From Streptomyces lasiicapitis (GTDB lineage Bacteria; Actinomycetota; Actinomycetes; Streptomycetales; Streptomycetaceae): a stretch of 64,000 nt of DNA. The translations under genes were made by a program, and so were the position numbers. Positions 7,534 through 16,380 of the stretch are shown here, in pieces (position 1 is the stretch's first letter; each line of letters starts with the position of its first letter). The stretch is from contig NZ_BMNG01000006.1 in NCBI RefSeq assembly GCF_014646335.1, forward strand, positions 1 through 64,000. Direction: 5' to 3'. The notes below the pieces were generated by a model. That model was not told where the DNA came from. It searched no databases and saw nothing but the letters and a program-made list of their open reading frames with translations.

Positions 7534-9696
7534 CTACGCCGACTCCAGCTCCTCCGCCGGGTCCGCGTCCATCGCGGCCTCCGCCGCGTCCACGGCCTCG
7601 GCCGACTCCTCGCGCTGCCCGGGGATCGTCGTCTCCTGGCGGGCCTCCGCGCGGGCGCGGCGGGCGTCGGACTTGGCGGACAGGGCCAGGGCCGCCGCGT
7701 TGAAGCGGACCAGCGAGGGCGGGTCGGACGGGCCGAGGAGGTGCTCCTTCAGCTCGGCGCGGGCCTCCGCGTACGCGTCCTTCTCCGGGTTGCGCACGGC
7801 GTCCAGGAGGGCGGGCATGCCGTGCGCCTCGGGCGCGAGGACCGTCGCGGCGCGCACCGTCGGGAAGCCGGCGCGGAAGTCCGCCTCGCTCAGCCCGGAG
7901 GTGTTGGCCACGGCGTACGGCTTCTCGCTGCTCAGCCAGTCCGAGACGACCGAGGAGACATCGCTGATCAGCAGGTCGGCCTGGTTGAAGCAGGAGAAGA
8001 TCGCCGGGCGGGACTCGGTGACGATCTGGTGCTCCCACTCGGGCAGCGAGGCCCAGTACGCCGACTCCCACGCGGCGGTCGCCTCGGCGATCGCGGCACG
8101 GCTGTCGCCGTCGGGGGCGCCCTGGAGCATCATCCGCTCCATCTCGTCCACGCTCTTGCGGAACTTCTTGGCGGTGAGCAGGTTCAACGCGTCCGCGCGG
8201 GCGGTGAGTTCGGCCGCGGCCTCGGGGCCGGGACGGGCGCCGGAGCGCCGCGTGTTGGCCTCGCGGATCATGGCCTTGATGCGCTCGTTGGCGGCGCCCG
8301 CGGCCGGGTTCTGCGAACCGGTCATCGGGTGCGGCTTGTAGACCAGGCGCACGGCCGGGTCGGCGAGCAGGTGCCGGACGATGTTCTCGCCCGCGAGGAC
8401 GACCGAGGTGTTGCCGGGGTTGCCGTCCCAGCCCTCCCAGGTCGGGGCGTAGAGCACGGTCGTGAACGCGCCCGTGGGAGCGCCCGCGTACGGCCGGATC
8501 GGCGAGAGCTGGGGGCGGCCGACCTCGACCACGTCCTTGTCCTCGATGCCGATGTCGGCGAGCTGGTAGCGGTCGCGCGCCGCGGGGCCCGCGACCCACA
8601 CCTCGTCGTACGCCTTCGCGTACGGGTTGCAGGACGAGAGCTTGTCGCTCTCGCCGTGGTTGATGAAGGCGTGCTTGAGCGAGGGGATGCGCAGGACCTG
8701 GGAGGTCTTCGCGGCGTTCGCCGGGTGCAGCATCATCTTCAGCGTCGACGTCTCCAGGGAGAACATCGTGGCGACCTTCGGGAAGCAGATGATCGGCACG
8801 TCCGTGGAGTCGATCTTCTGCACCATGAAGCGCTCGCGCAGCACGATCAGCGGGTTGCCGTCGAGCTGGGAGAGCGTGGAGAGCCACATGTTCGCCTGGT
8901 ACGCGGACGTGGTGCCGCCGGAGAAGTACATGGCGACCGTCGGCTGGTATTCGGCCAGCCACTTGTCGAGCCACTCCATGACGGCCTGGTCGTTCTTCGC
9001 CCGCTTCTTGGGCAGCATCCAGGTCGCCAGGTAGACCGCGCCGCCGCCCATCATGACCACGGAGACACCGAGGCCGATGCCGCCCCAGTAGGCGTCCGTG
9101 GTGGCCGCCGTCAGGACCAGGCCGAGCGTCGCGGGCACGGAGAAGGTGAGCAGGCGGCGCGCCTGCTGGCGGGCCAGTATCCGCGGCGGGGCGGAGCTGA
9201 GGTGCAGCGCCGAGGAGTCGATGTTGCGCGTGACGATCGGCAGCGTACGGGCGCGGCGGACCATGACGGCGACGGCCTGGCAGAAGAAGTGCAGGGCGTA
9301 GAACGCGAGCAGCGTGATCGTCAGCGGCGACTGCTCGGCGAGCGGCTCGATGCCGTCGATGCGCAGCAGACCGACCAGGACCAGCATGTCGCGGAGGAGC
9401 TGCCGGACGGTGACGTCGAAGCGGATCTTGCCGAGCAGGGAGAGCAGGCCCGGCTGCTTGTACTGCAGGTAGATGTCGAGCGCGAGGTTCGCGGCCGACG
9501 CGGCGACGAACACCGGGACGTACGGCACGAGCGCGGAGACGAGCTGCGCCGTGAAGAGTGCGAACATCGACAGCAGCGCGGTGAGCTGTACGACGCGGCG
9601 GGGGGCGAGTCCGGCGGAGGGCACGGGCTGGGGCTCCTGGCGGGGGGCGTTTCGGACGGGGGAGGGCGGTGCGGGGTCCGGACGTGTGGACGACAC
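7534..9696 (-). CDS. CDP-glycerol glycerophosphotransferase (teichoic acid polymerase)-like membrane protein
   Basis: 720 aa, GTG start. A Pro-rich N-terminus is followed by hydrophobic segments (about residues 34-75, 100-150 and 190-225), then a cytoplasmic glycosyl/glycerophosphotransferase-like domain (about 240-600) carrying YAPTWEGW, the VYKPHPMTG region and SDVSSVVSDW, all typical of the TagF/Tar polymerase superfamily. The C-terminus is Ala- and Glu-rich and disordered. The predicted role is polymerisation of a wall glycopolymer; its exact substrate is unknown. The gene is divergent from proB and converges on obg. The LCP-type transferase at 17562-19379 in the same region may attach the polymer. 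Confidence 0.8.
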   Translation of the reverse strand: MSSTRPDPAPPSPVRNAPRQEPQPVPSAGLAPRRVVQLTALLSMFALFTAQLVSALVPYVPVFVAASAANLALDIYLQYKQPGLLSLLGKIRFDVTVRQLLRDMLVLVGLLRIDGIEPLAEQSPLTITLLAFYALHFFCQAVAVMVRRARTLPIVTRNIDSSALHLSSAPPRILARQQARRLLTFSVPATLGLVLTAATTDAYWGGIGLGVSVVMMGGGAVYLATWMLPKKRAKNDQAVMEWLDKWLAEYQPTVAMYFSGGTTSAYQANMWLSTLSQLDGNPLIVLRERFMVQKIDSTDVPIICFPKVATMFSLETSTLKMMLHPANAAKTSQVLRIPSLKHAFINHGESDKLSSCNPYAKAYDEVWVAGPAARDRYQLADIGIEDKDVVEVGRPQLSPIRPYAGAPTGAFTTVLYAPTWEGWDGNPGNTSVVLAGENIVRHLLADPAVRLVYKPHPMTGSQNPAAGAANERIKAMIREANTRRSGARPGPEAAAELTARADALNLLTAKKFRKSVDEMERMMLQGAPDGDSRAAIAEATAAWESAYWASLPEWEHQIVTESRPAIFSCFNQADLLISDVSSVVSDWLSSEKPYAVANTSGLSEADFRAGFPTVRAATVLAPEAHGMPALLDAVRNPEKDAYAEARAELKEHLLGPSDPPSLVRFNAAALALSAKSDARRARAEARQETTIPGQREESAEAVDAAEAAMDADPAEELESA

Positions 9697-9921
9697 CCAT
9701 CCGGATGAGTGGAAGACCCCTGACCGTATGACGCTCGGTGCCTCCGTAGCAATCTTCCGTGACGCTAATCACCGGATAAAGGGGCAAAGGTAACGGATCT
9801 CCGGGACCGTGGTCCGACCCGCGTCCGCCGGCCCGTCCGCCGACCGAAACGCGCGGGCGCCGCCGCCTCGGACTCACGTACATTGCTGGTCCACAGCACA
9901 TGGGGACCATTGGGGAAGCAC

Positions 9922-11067
9922 GTGACAAGGGCCGTGACAGGGACAAAGGGACGGGCGGACGTCGCGGGGGCCCACCGGGTCGTCGTGAAGGTGGGGTCGT
10001 CGTCCCTGACCACCGCGTCGGGCGGTCTCGACGCGGACCGCGTGGACGCGCTCGTCGACGTGCTCGCCAAGAGCCGCAGCGGCGGGGAGCGCGAGATCGT
10101 GCTCGTGTCCTCCGGGGCCATCGCCGCCGGGCTCGCCCCGCTCGGCCTGCGCCGCCGCCCCAAGGACCTGGCCCGCCAGCAGGCCGCCGCCAGCGTCGGT
10201 CAGGGCCTGCTCGTCGCCCGCTACACCGCCTCCTTCGCGCGCTACGGCGTCCGCGTCGGCCAGGTACTGCTCACCACCGACGACACCAGCCGCCGCGCCC
10301 ACCACCGCAACGCCTCGCGCACCCTCGACAAGCTGCTCGCGATGGGCGCCCTGCCCGTCGTCAACGAGAACGACACGGTGGCCACCGACGAGATCCGCTT
10401 CGGCGACAACGACCGCCTCGCCGCCCTCGTCGCCCACCTCGTGCGCGCGGACCTCCTGGTGCTCCTGTCGGACGTGGACGGCCTGTACGACGGCGACCCG
10501 GCCGCCCCCGGCACCGCGCGCATCGCCGACGTCGCGGGCCCCGCCGACATCGAGCACGTCAAGATCGGCAGCGCGGGCAAGGCGGGCGTCGGCACCGGCG
10601 GCATGGTCACCAAGGTCGAGGCCGCCCGGATCGCCGCGGCCGCCGGCATCCCCGTCGTGCTCACCTCCGCCAGCCAGGCCGCCGACGCCCTCGCGGGCCG
10701 CGACACCGGCACCTACTTCCGCCCCACCGGGCGCCGCTCCGCCGACCGCCTGCTGTGGCTCCAGCACGCCTCCGCGCCGCGCGGCTCGCTCACCCTCGAC
10801 GACGGGGCCGTGCGCGCGGTCGTCGAGGGCCGCAAATCGCTGCTGCCCGCCGGGATCGCGGCGGTCGAGGGCGAGTTCATCGCGGGCGACCCGGTGGAGC
10901 TGCGGGACACCGCGGGCCGGGCCGTCGCGCGCGGTCTGGTGAACTTCGACGCCAAGGAACTGCCGCGCTTGTTCGGCCGTTCCACGCGCGAGCTCGCGCG
11001 TGAGCTCGGGCCCGCCTACGAGCGCGAAGTGGTGCACCGGGACGACCTGGTCGTCCTGCATCCCTGA
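9922..11067 (+). CDS. proB: Glutamate 5-kinase
   Basis: 381 aa. First step of proline synthesis: ATP-dependent phosphorylation of glutamate to glutamate 5-phosphate. Amino acid kinase fold with VVVKVGSSSLT at the N-terminus, LVSSGAIAAG, NENDTVATDEIRFGDND and LLSDVDGLY, then a C-terminal PUA domain (about residues 280-360). I chose the GTG at 9922 behind GGGGAAG; in-frame starts at 9883 and 9934 are alternatives. proA, the next enzyme, lies about 900 bp downstream with one unrelated small gene between. Confidence 0.95.
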   Translation: MTRAVTGTKGRADVAGAHRVVVKVGSSSLTTASGGLDADRVDALVDVLAKSRSGGEREIVLVSSGAIAAGLAPLGLRRRPKDLARQQAAASVGQGLLVARYTASFARYGVRVGQVLLTTDDTSRRAHHRNASRTLDKLLAMGALPVVNENDTVATDEIRFGDNDRLAALVAHLVRADLLVLLSDVDGLYDGDPAAPGTARIADVAGPADIEHVKIGSAGKAGVGTGGMVTKVEAARIAAAAGIPVVLTSASQAADALAGRDTGTYFRPTGRRSADRLLWLQHASAPRGSLTLDDGAVRAVVEGRKSLLPAGIAAVEGEFIAGDPVELRDTAGRAVARGLVNFDAKELPRLFGRSTRELARELGPAYEREVVHRDDLVVLHP

Positions 11068-11080
11068 CGTTGTGGAACGG

Positions 11081-11137
11081 ATGCACCACAAGGCCGGAGG
11101 AAGGTGCACCACCAACCCCCGGAGACGGTGCACCACT
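11081..11137. repeat. Three 9-10 bp iterations with 23/24-bp period
   Basis: (A/G)TGCACCAC occurs at 11081, 11104 and 11128, about two helical turns apart, just after the proB stop codon. It could be a protein-binding array; function unknown. Confidence 0.5.
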
Positions 11138-11331
11138 AGTCCCGCGCGGCTCACGGGCACCAGCGGGAATCAGGCCGAAAACAGGCGCGAACGCCGTGTC
11201 ACGGCTGGCTCGGGCGAGGTGAAACTCCGCAAAACCGCCCCGCGGGAGCGCTTGTCCTGCTCAACTTTGTTGCAAGGCAGTTCCGCACGACCGTTGCGTA
11301 TCCGCACCATCACTGGTTGAAGGAGGCCGTC

Positions 11332-11835
11332 GTGAGACGAGTGCGCCCAGGGGCGGCGTCCCGCGGGTCGGCTGAGCGCGCGCTGACCAGCGTCGCCGCG
11401 GGGGCGGCGTATGGCGGCGACGCGGTCGAGGGCCACGACCGGGAGGCGCGCGAGCGGCAGGCGGGGGACACCGACGCCGGCGAGCCCGCCGACGCGCCCC
11501 GCCTCTGGCACGTCACGCTGAGCGTGTCCGGAGCCAAGACGCCGCTGGCGGAAGTCCGGCGCGGCCTCGAACAGCTCGCCCACGATCACCCCTTTCTGCT
11601 GACCAGCCGGTACGCCCAGGACCACGCGGAGATCCGCTACTGGGAAGAGGCCCGGGACCTGCACGACGCCGCCGCGGTCGCGCTGCGGCTGTGGGGCGAG
11701 CACCGGCAGAGCGCGCAGCTGCCGCCGTGGGAGATCGTGGGGCTCGAAGTGATCGACCGTGACACGTACCACCACCGGATCGCGGAGGGGTACGGGCCGC
11801 TGCCCGCGACGCCGGTAGGAGTCCATCCGTTCTAG
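11332..11835 (+). CDS. Conserved hypothetical protein between proB and proA
   Basis: 167 aa. GTG start chosen because GAAGGAGG lies 6-7 nt upstream; an in-frame TTG at 11317 has no ribosome-binding site. The first 55 residues are charged and probably disordered. The remaining part, from LWHVTLSVSGAKTPL to the end, looks like a compact alpha/beta domain with no signal peptide or membrane segment. It contains HPFLLTSRYAQDHAEIRYWEEA and ends VGVHPF. I do not recognise a named family; my impression that it is conserved at this place in Streptomyces is from memory. It may be co-transcribed with neither proB nor proA, since proA has its own promoter. Confidence 0.75.
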   Translation: MRRVRPGAASRGSAERALTSVAAGAAYGGDAVEGHDREARERQAGDTDAGEPADAPRLWHVTLSVSGAKTPLAEVRRGLEQLAHDHPFLLTSRYAQDHAEIRYWEEARDLHDAAAVALRLWGEHRQSAQLPPWEIVGLEVIDRDTYHHRIAEGYGPLPATPVGVHPF

Positions 11836-11953
11836 CGGGCGGTGGCACGTGACCGTAGTGGTCAATACCAGCCATGTCCGCCCCACCGCCCACCGCAGGG
11901 CGGACCCCGTCTCGCTGGACGGAATTCAGTCTGGACGCCCCCCGGCGCGAGGC

Positions 11954-11959
11954 TACGCT
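11954..11959 (+). promoter_or_regulatory. -10 element of proA (leaderless)
   Basis: TACGCT ends 6 nt before the proA ATG at 11966, so the mRNA should start at or next to the start codon. Confidence 0.55.
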
Positions 11960-11965
11960 GCCCCC

Positions 11966-13249
11966 ATGACCGCGCTCTCGCCGTACGACAACATGTCCCC
12001 GGTCGCCCAGGCCGCCTACCGGTCCCGCGCCGCCGCGGCCACCCTCGCGCCACTTCCGCGCGCCGAGAAGGACGACGCGCTGCTCGCCATCGCCGACGCC
12101 CTCGAAGTGCGCACGGCGGAGATCGTCGCGGCCAACGCCAAGGACATCGCGAAGGCCCGCGAGGCCGGCACCAGCGAGGCGATCGTCGACCGCCTCACCC
12201 TGACCCCCGAGCGCGTCCGCGCCATCGCCTCCGACGTACGGGACGTCGTCGCCCTGCCCGACCCGGTCGGCGAGGTCGTGCGCGGCTCCACGCTGCCCAA
12301 CGGCATCGACCTGCGCCAGGTCCGCGTCCCCCTCGGCGTCGTCGGCATCATCTACGAGGCCCGCCCGAACGTCACCGTGGACGCGGCCGCCCTCTGCCTG
12401 AAGTCCGGCAATGCGGTGCTGCTCCGCGGCTCGTCGTCGGCGTACGAATCCAACACCGCGCTGGTGCGGGTCCTGCGCGACGCCGTGCACGGCGCGGGAC
12501 TGCCCGCCGACGCCATCCAGCTCGTGCCCGGCGAGAGCCGCGAGTCCGTGCGCGAACTGATGCGGGCGCGCGGCCTCGTCGACGTCCTCATCCCGCGCGG
12601 CGGCGCCTCCCTCATCAAGACCGTCGTCGAGGAATCCACCGTCCCCGTCATCGAGACCGGCACCGGCAACTGCCATGTGTACGTGGACGCGCAGGCCGAC
12701 CTCGACATGGCCGTCGACATCCTCATCAACTCCAAGGCCCACCGCGTCAGCGTCTGCAACGCCGCCGAGACCCTGCTCGTGCACGCCGACATCGCCGACG
12801 CCTTCCTGCCCCGCGCCCTCGACGCCCTCGCCGAGGCCGGCGTCACCGTGCACGCCGACGAGCGCGTCCAGGCGTACGCCCCCGGCTCCAAGGCCACCGT
12901 CGTGCCCGCGACCACCGAGGACTGGGAGACCGAGTACCTCTCGTACGACATCGCGGCCGCCGTCGTCGACGACCTGGAGCAGGCCGTCGAACACATCCGG
13001 CTGTGGACCTCCGGGCACACCGAGGCCATCGTCACCACCTCGCAGCAGGCCGCCCGCAGGTTCACGCAGCTCGTGGACTCCACGACGGTCGCCGTGAACG
13101 CCTCCACGCGTTTCACCGACGGCGGCCAGTTCGGCTTCGGCGCCGAGATCGGCATCTCCACGCAGAAACTGCACGCGCGCGGACCGATGGGCCTGCCGGA
13201 GCTCACGTCGACGAAGTACATCGTCACGGGCGACGGTCACATCCGCTGA
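11966..13249 (+). CDS. proA: Glutamate-5-semialdehyde dehydrogenase (gamma-glutamyl phosphate reductase)
   Basis: 427 aa. NADPH-dependent reduction of gamma-glutamyl phosphate, the second step of proline synthesis. Aldehyde dehydrogenase superfamily: IYEARPNVTVDAAALCLKSG, LIPRGGASLIK, TGTGNCHVYVD, and the catalytic Cys in VSVCNAAETLL. The C-terminal GLPELTSTKYIVTGDGHIR is typical. The ATG at 11966 is preferred over a longer frame from 11849: it begins MTALSPYDNMSPVA, like other actinobacterial ProA, and lies 6 nt after a -10 element. Confidence 0.96.
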   Translation: MTALSPYDNMSPVAQAAYRSRAAAATLAPLPRAEKDDALLAIADALEVRTAEIVAANAKDIAKAREAGTSEAIVDRLTLTPERVRAIASDVRDVVALPDPVGEVVRGSTLPNGIDLRQVRVPLGVVGIIYEARPNVTVDAAALCLKSGNAVLLRGSSSAYESNTALVRVLRDAVHGAGLPADAIQLVPGESRESVRELMRARGLVDVLIPRGGASLIKTVVEESTVPVIETGTGNCHVYVDAQADLDMAVDILINSKAHRVSVCNAAETLLVHADIADAFLPRALDALAEAGVTVHADERVQAYAPGSKATVVPATTEDWETEYLSYDIAAAVVDDLEQAVEHIRLWTSGHTEAIVTTSQQAARRFTQLVDSTTVAVNASTRFTDGGQFGFGAEIGISTQKLHARGPMGLPELTSTKYIVTGDGHIR

Positions 13250-13286
13250 ATTCCCGCTGCGCCTGCCCAAAATGCCCCTCCAGGTC

Positions 13287-13292
13287 TACGCT
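13287..13292 (+). promoter_or_regulatory. -10 element, leaderless start
   Basis: TACGCT ends 6 nt before the GTG at 13299. An ATG at 13272 would lie upstream of this element and could not be used from this promoter. Confidence 0.5.
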
Positions 13293-13298
13293 GGACGG

Positions 13299-13946
13299 GT
13301 GCCGGAGGACGTGGGGGGCACGCCGTCTCCGGACGGCTGGGAGCCCGACGACGACCGCGACCACGGGAATGCGGACGAGGAGTTCGCCTCCGTGGTCTTC
13401 GACGAGGATTTCGTGCGCGCCGCCGAGATCCATGAGCCCACCGCGGTGGAGCGGCTGCTCGCCGCCGCCCAGGCACGCGCCGAGGCCTCCGAGGCCGAAT
13501 CCCGCCGCGGCCGCGCCCGCCGCCGCGGCCCGGACACCCCGGACGACGACTTCGAGGACTATCCCTACGACGCGTACGACGGATACGGCCCGGACGGCTC
13601 GGTCGGCTTCGGCCCCGACGCCGACCGGGACGACTGGGACGACCGCGACGACTGGGAGGGCCGGGAGTTCCTCCAGGACGGCCGCGGGCGCTACGGCCGC
13701 CGCGGCGCGCACGTCCGCTGGCACCGCCCGGTGGCCTGGCTGCTCGCCCTCCTGATGGGCATAGGCATGGTCGCCTTCGCCTTCGTCGCGGTGTACCGGG
13801 GCGCGTCGTCCGGCCGCCAGGACCGGATACCCCCGCCCGCCACCACCGAGGTCGAGCAGAACGCGAGCCCCGGCGGCTCCGGCGGGCCCTCCGCGTCGGC
13901 GGAGTTCGGCCAGCCCGCGGTGCCCGCCGAGCCCCGTACCCCCTGA
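13299..13946 (+). CDS. Single-pass membrane protein with acidic N-terminal domain
   Basis: 215 aa from the GTG at 13299 (ATG 13272 would add 9 residues). Acidic cytoplasmic part with the segment FASVVFDEDFVRAAEIHEPT (about residues 29-48), then Asp/Tyr-rich low complexity. One transmembrane helix at about 146-166 (WLLALLMGIGMVAFAFVAVY) is followed by a short Pro/Ser-rich exterior tail. No enzymatic motif. The next gene encodes another membrane protein with the same SVVFDE-FVRAA motif, so the two look like functional relatives. Function unknown. Confidence 0.75.
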   Translation: MPEDVGGTPSPDGWEPDDDRDHGNADEEFASVVFDEDFVRAAEIHEPTAVERLLAAAQARAEASEAESRRGRARRRGPDTPDDDFEDYPYDAYDGYGPDGSVGFGPDADRDDWDDRDDWEGREFLQDGRGRYGRRGAHVRWHRPVAWLLALLMGIGMVAFAFVAVYRGASSGRQDRIPPPATTEVEQNASPGGSGGPSASAEFGQPAVPAEPRTP

Positions 13947-14034
13947 CAGCGCGCCCGCGCCAACTCGACGGCGCACGTGAGGAGTTGTCAGAACTTGTCG
14001 TGTACCAGGGCGTTTACCTCACGGCCCGGAGACC

Positions 14035-14040
14035 TACCCT
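14035..14040 (+). promoter_or_regulatory. -10 element, leaderless start
   Basis: TACCCT ends 6 nt before the ATG at 14047, the same geometry as proA and the gene at 13299. Confidence 0.55.
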
Positions 14041-14046
14041 GAAGGT

Positions 14047-15111
14047 ATGGGCGGGCCAGGAGAACCACCTGCGGGGACACCCGAGGGCGCTCCCGGTGGT
14101 GAGGACGAGTACCGATCCGTCGTGTTCGACGAGTCGTTCGTGCGCGCTGCGCGGCTGCAGGAGTTCTCCGCGCGGGAACGGATGGGCGATCACGCGCGCG
14201 CCGTGCGCCGCAGGCCATCCCCGCACCGCCGCCTCTCCCGCCAGGTGATCGTCCTCGTCGTCCTCATCGCCGTCGCCTTCGGCACCGCGATCTACATGGG
14301 CGTACGCCACCCCTACGGCACCCCCGCCGCCAAACGCCCCGACCCGCTGCGGATGACCGTCATACCGCTCGCGCCCCAGGGCCGCGTACCCGGCACCGCC
14401 AAGATCGCCGACCTGTTCGCGAAGAGCCCCGCAGCACAGTTCCGCCTCGGCGCGGGCGGCATCAACCTGCCCGCCGCCCGGCGCACCGCGCACTTCTCCG
14501 CGGACCAGGTCGTCGCTGCGCTCTCCACCGCCAAGGACTACCTCGTGGAGTCCTCGCTCGACCCGGACGTCCTCATGGGCCGCGCAGTGCGCTCCCCGCG
14601 CGTCCTGCTCGACCCCGGGCAGCTCGACCAGTTCGACCGCAGCATCGCGCACCCCGCCGCCGACGGGCGGCACGCGCCGACGGGCTGGCTGGTGCGGTTC
14701 GACCCGGCGAAGACGGCGCTCGCCCACCCGGGCGTACGCGTCCAGGGCACCCTGCGGGCCGGCGAGACGGACAAGAACACCCTCGAAGTCGCCTCGGACC
14801 ACACCTTCGTCTACGCGCTGCGGCCCGCCCGCACCGACGGCCGCGCCCGCGCCTCGCTGTTCACCGTCCGGCGCGAACTGCACTTCCGCTTCGACCGCGA
14901 CGACCTGCGCATGCACCAGGCCGAGCTGCTCGCCTCGTACGTCCAGGCCGGGCCGCTGGCCTGCTCCGCCGACAGCACCCGGGTCCTTCGCCCGCTGCTC
15001 GCGGGCCAGCGGGCGAAGGCGGGCGGGCCCGCGGGCACCGATCCGTACGCGACCGGGGACGCGACGGCGCTGTGCGGGACGCTGGCGGGGGCCGCCCAGC
15101 CTTCGCTCTGA
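14047..15111 (+). CDS. Single-pass membrane protein with extracytoplasmic domain
   Basis: 354 aa. Cytoplasmic N-terminus with EYRSVVFDESFVRAARLQEF (about residues 20-40), one transmembrane helix at about 66-86 (QVIVLVVLIAVAFGTAIYMG), then an extracytoplasmic domain of about 265 residues. That domain has RVLLDPGQLDQFDRS, GWLVRFDPAKT and two late Cys residues. No family recognised with certainty. The paired motif and adjacency to the 13299 gene suggest a shared cytoplasmic partner. A five-copy tandem repeat begins at the base after its stop codon. Confidence 0.8.
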   Translation: MGGPGEPPAGTPEGAPGGEDEYRSVVFDESFVRAARLQEFSARERMGDHARAVRRRPSPHRRLSRQVIVLVVLIAVAFGTAIYMGVRHPYGTPAAKRPDPLRMTVIPLAPQGRVPGTAKIADLFAKSPAAQFRLGAGGINLPAARRTAHFSADQVVAALSTAKDYLVESSLDPDVLMGRAVRSPRVLLDPGQLDQFDRSIAHPAADGRHAPTGWLVRFDPAKTALAHPGVRVQGTLRAGETDKNTLEVASDHTFVYALRPARTDGRARASLFTVRRELHFRFDRDDLRMHQAELLASYVQAGPLACSADSTRVLRPLLAGQRAKAGGPAGTDPYATGDATALCGTLAGAAQPSL

Positions 15112-15161
15112 GTGCTGCTCGGTGCTGCTCGGTGCTACTCGGTGTTGCTCGGTGTTACTCG
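15112..15161. repeat. 10-bp tandem repeat, five copies
   Basis: Units GTGCTGCTCG, GTGCTGCTCG, GTGCTACTCG, GTGTTGCTCG and GTGTTACTCG run without gaps from the base after one stop codon into the stop codon of the convergent M48 gene (15155-15157). Confidence 0.9.
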
Positions 15162-16279
15162 CCCGATGCCGGGCGGTCCGAGCCGCTGCCGCCGTTGCCC
15201 TGGCCGCCCGTGAACTTCCCGCGCAGCTTGCCGCCCAGGTCGCCCGCGCCGCCCGCGATGTCGGTGACCAGCTTCATCAGCGGGTCCTTGCTGCCGCGTA
15301 CGTCATCGGCGTACGCGGACGCGGACTGGCGGAAGGAGTCGGTGACCGACGTGTCCTTGTCCTCGTCGCGGCGCGGGTAGTGGCCGTCCATGATGCGCTG
15401 GTAGTCGCGGGTCGCGGCCCACTTCTTCAGCTCGGCGGCGCGCACGGTGGTGAAGGGGTGCGAGCGCGGCAGCACGTTCAGGATCTTCAGTACGGAGTCG
15501 CGCAGGTCGCCGCCGGCCTCGTACTCCTCGGCCTGCTCCAGGAACGCGTCCACGTTCATCTCGTGCAGGTGGTTGCCGCCCGCGATCTTCATCAGGCCGC
15601 GCATGGACGCCTGCAGGTCCTGGCCGACGAGCAGGCCCGCACGGTCCGCGGACAGCTCCGACTTGCGGAACCACTCGCGCAGCGCCGTCACGATCGCCAT
15701 GATCGCGACATTGCCGAGCGGGATCCACGCGACCTTGAGGGCGAGGTTGGTGAGGAACAGCAGGATCGTGCGGTACACCGAGTGGCCGGAGAGGGCGTGG
15801 CCCACCTCGTGGCCGACGACCGCGCGCATCTCCTCCTCGTCGAGCAGCTCGACCAGGCCGGTGGTGACCACGATGATCGGCTCGTCCAGGCCGATGCACA
15901 TCGCGTTCGGCTTCGGGTCCTGCTGGACGTACATCGCGGGGACCTTCTCCAGGTCCAGGATGTAACAGGCGTCCCGCAGCATCGTGTGCAGGTGGGCGAA
16001 CTGGGCGTCGGAGACGCGCACCGAGTCCGAGAGGAACAGCAGCCGCAGGCTGCGCTCGGGCAGCAGCCCGCTCAGCGCCTTGAAGACCGTGTCGAAGCCG
16101 GTGAGCTTGCGCAGCGCCACCAGGGCGGAGCGGTCCGCCGGGTGTTCGTACGCCCGGGAGGAGATCCCGGGGAAGCGCCTGCGCCGGCGGCTCGGCACGT
16201 TCTCCTGGCCGGTGCCGTCGCCCTCGGTGCCGTTGCCGTCTTTGTCGTGGTCGTTGCCGTCGTTCTTGCCGTTGGTCAT
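15155..16279 (-). CDS. M48 family zinc metallopeptidase (HtpX-like)
   Basis: 374 aa from the ATG at 16279 with a G-rich stretch upstream; a longer open frame upstream looks non-coding. Zinc-binding HEVGH in VVGHEVGHALSG (about residue 155) and the third ligand in ELSADRAGLL (about 210). Hydrophobic segments between them (ILLFLTNLALKVAWIPLGNVAIMAI, shown in part) suggest membrane attachment with a cytoplasmic active site. The N-terminus is highly charged and disordered, and the Gly/Ser-rich C-terminal tail is probably flexible. M48 peptidases degrade misfolded membrane proteins. Divergent from a tiny membrane protein gene at 16381. Confidence 0.9.
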   Translation of the reverse strand: MTNGKNDGNDHDKDGNGTEGDGTGQENVPSRRRRRFPGISSRAYEHPADRSALVALRKLTGFDTVFKALSGLLPERSLRLLFLSDSVRVSDAQFAHLHTMLRDACYILDLEKVPAMYVQQDPKPNAMCIGLDEPIIVVTTGLVELLDEEEMRAVVGHEVGHALSGHSVYRTILLFLTNLALKVAWIPLGNVAIMAIVTALREWFRKSELSADRAGLLVGQDLQASMRGLMKIAGGNHLHEMNVDAFLEQAEEYEAGGDLRDSVLKILNVLPRSHPFTTVRAAELKKWAATRDYQRIMDGHYPRRDEDKDTSVTDSFRQSASAYADDVRGSKDPLMKLVTDIAGGAGDLGGKLRGKFTGGQGNGGSGSDRPASGE

Positions 16280-16380
16280 GCCGGAGCCCCCATGTCGTGT
16301 CCTCGTTCCTGCCCCCGAGACGGTCCCCAGCCTAGGCGGAGATACCGTGACAGGGCAGCGCACAGAAGGAGTCATCCGCC

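Noticed and set aside
7432..9708. Very long plus-strand open frame opposite the teichoic acid polymerase-like gene
   Set aside because: Arg/Gly/Val-rich translation typical of an antisense shadow in GC-rich DNA; the minus-strand frame has family motifs and proper codon bias.
11000..11320. Possible small gene after proB (MHHKAGGRCTT-like frame from 11081)
   Set aside because: Reads through the direct repeats with poor codon bias and no ribosome-binding site; it ends just before the start of the next gene.
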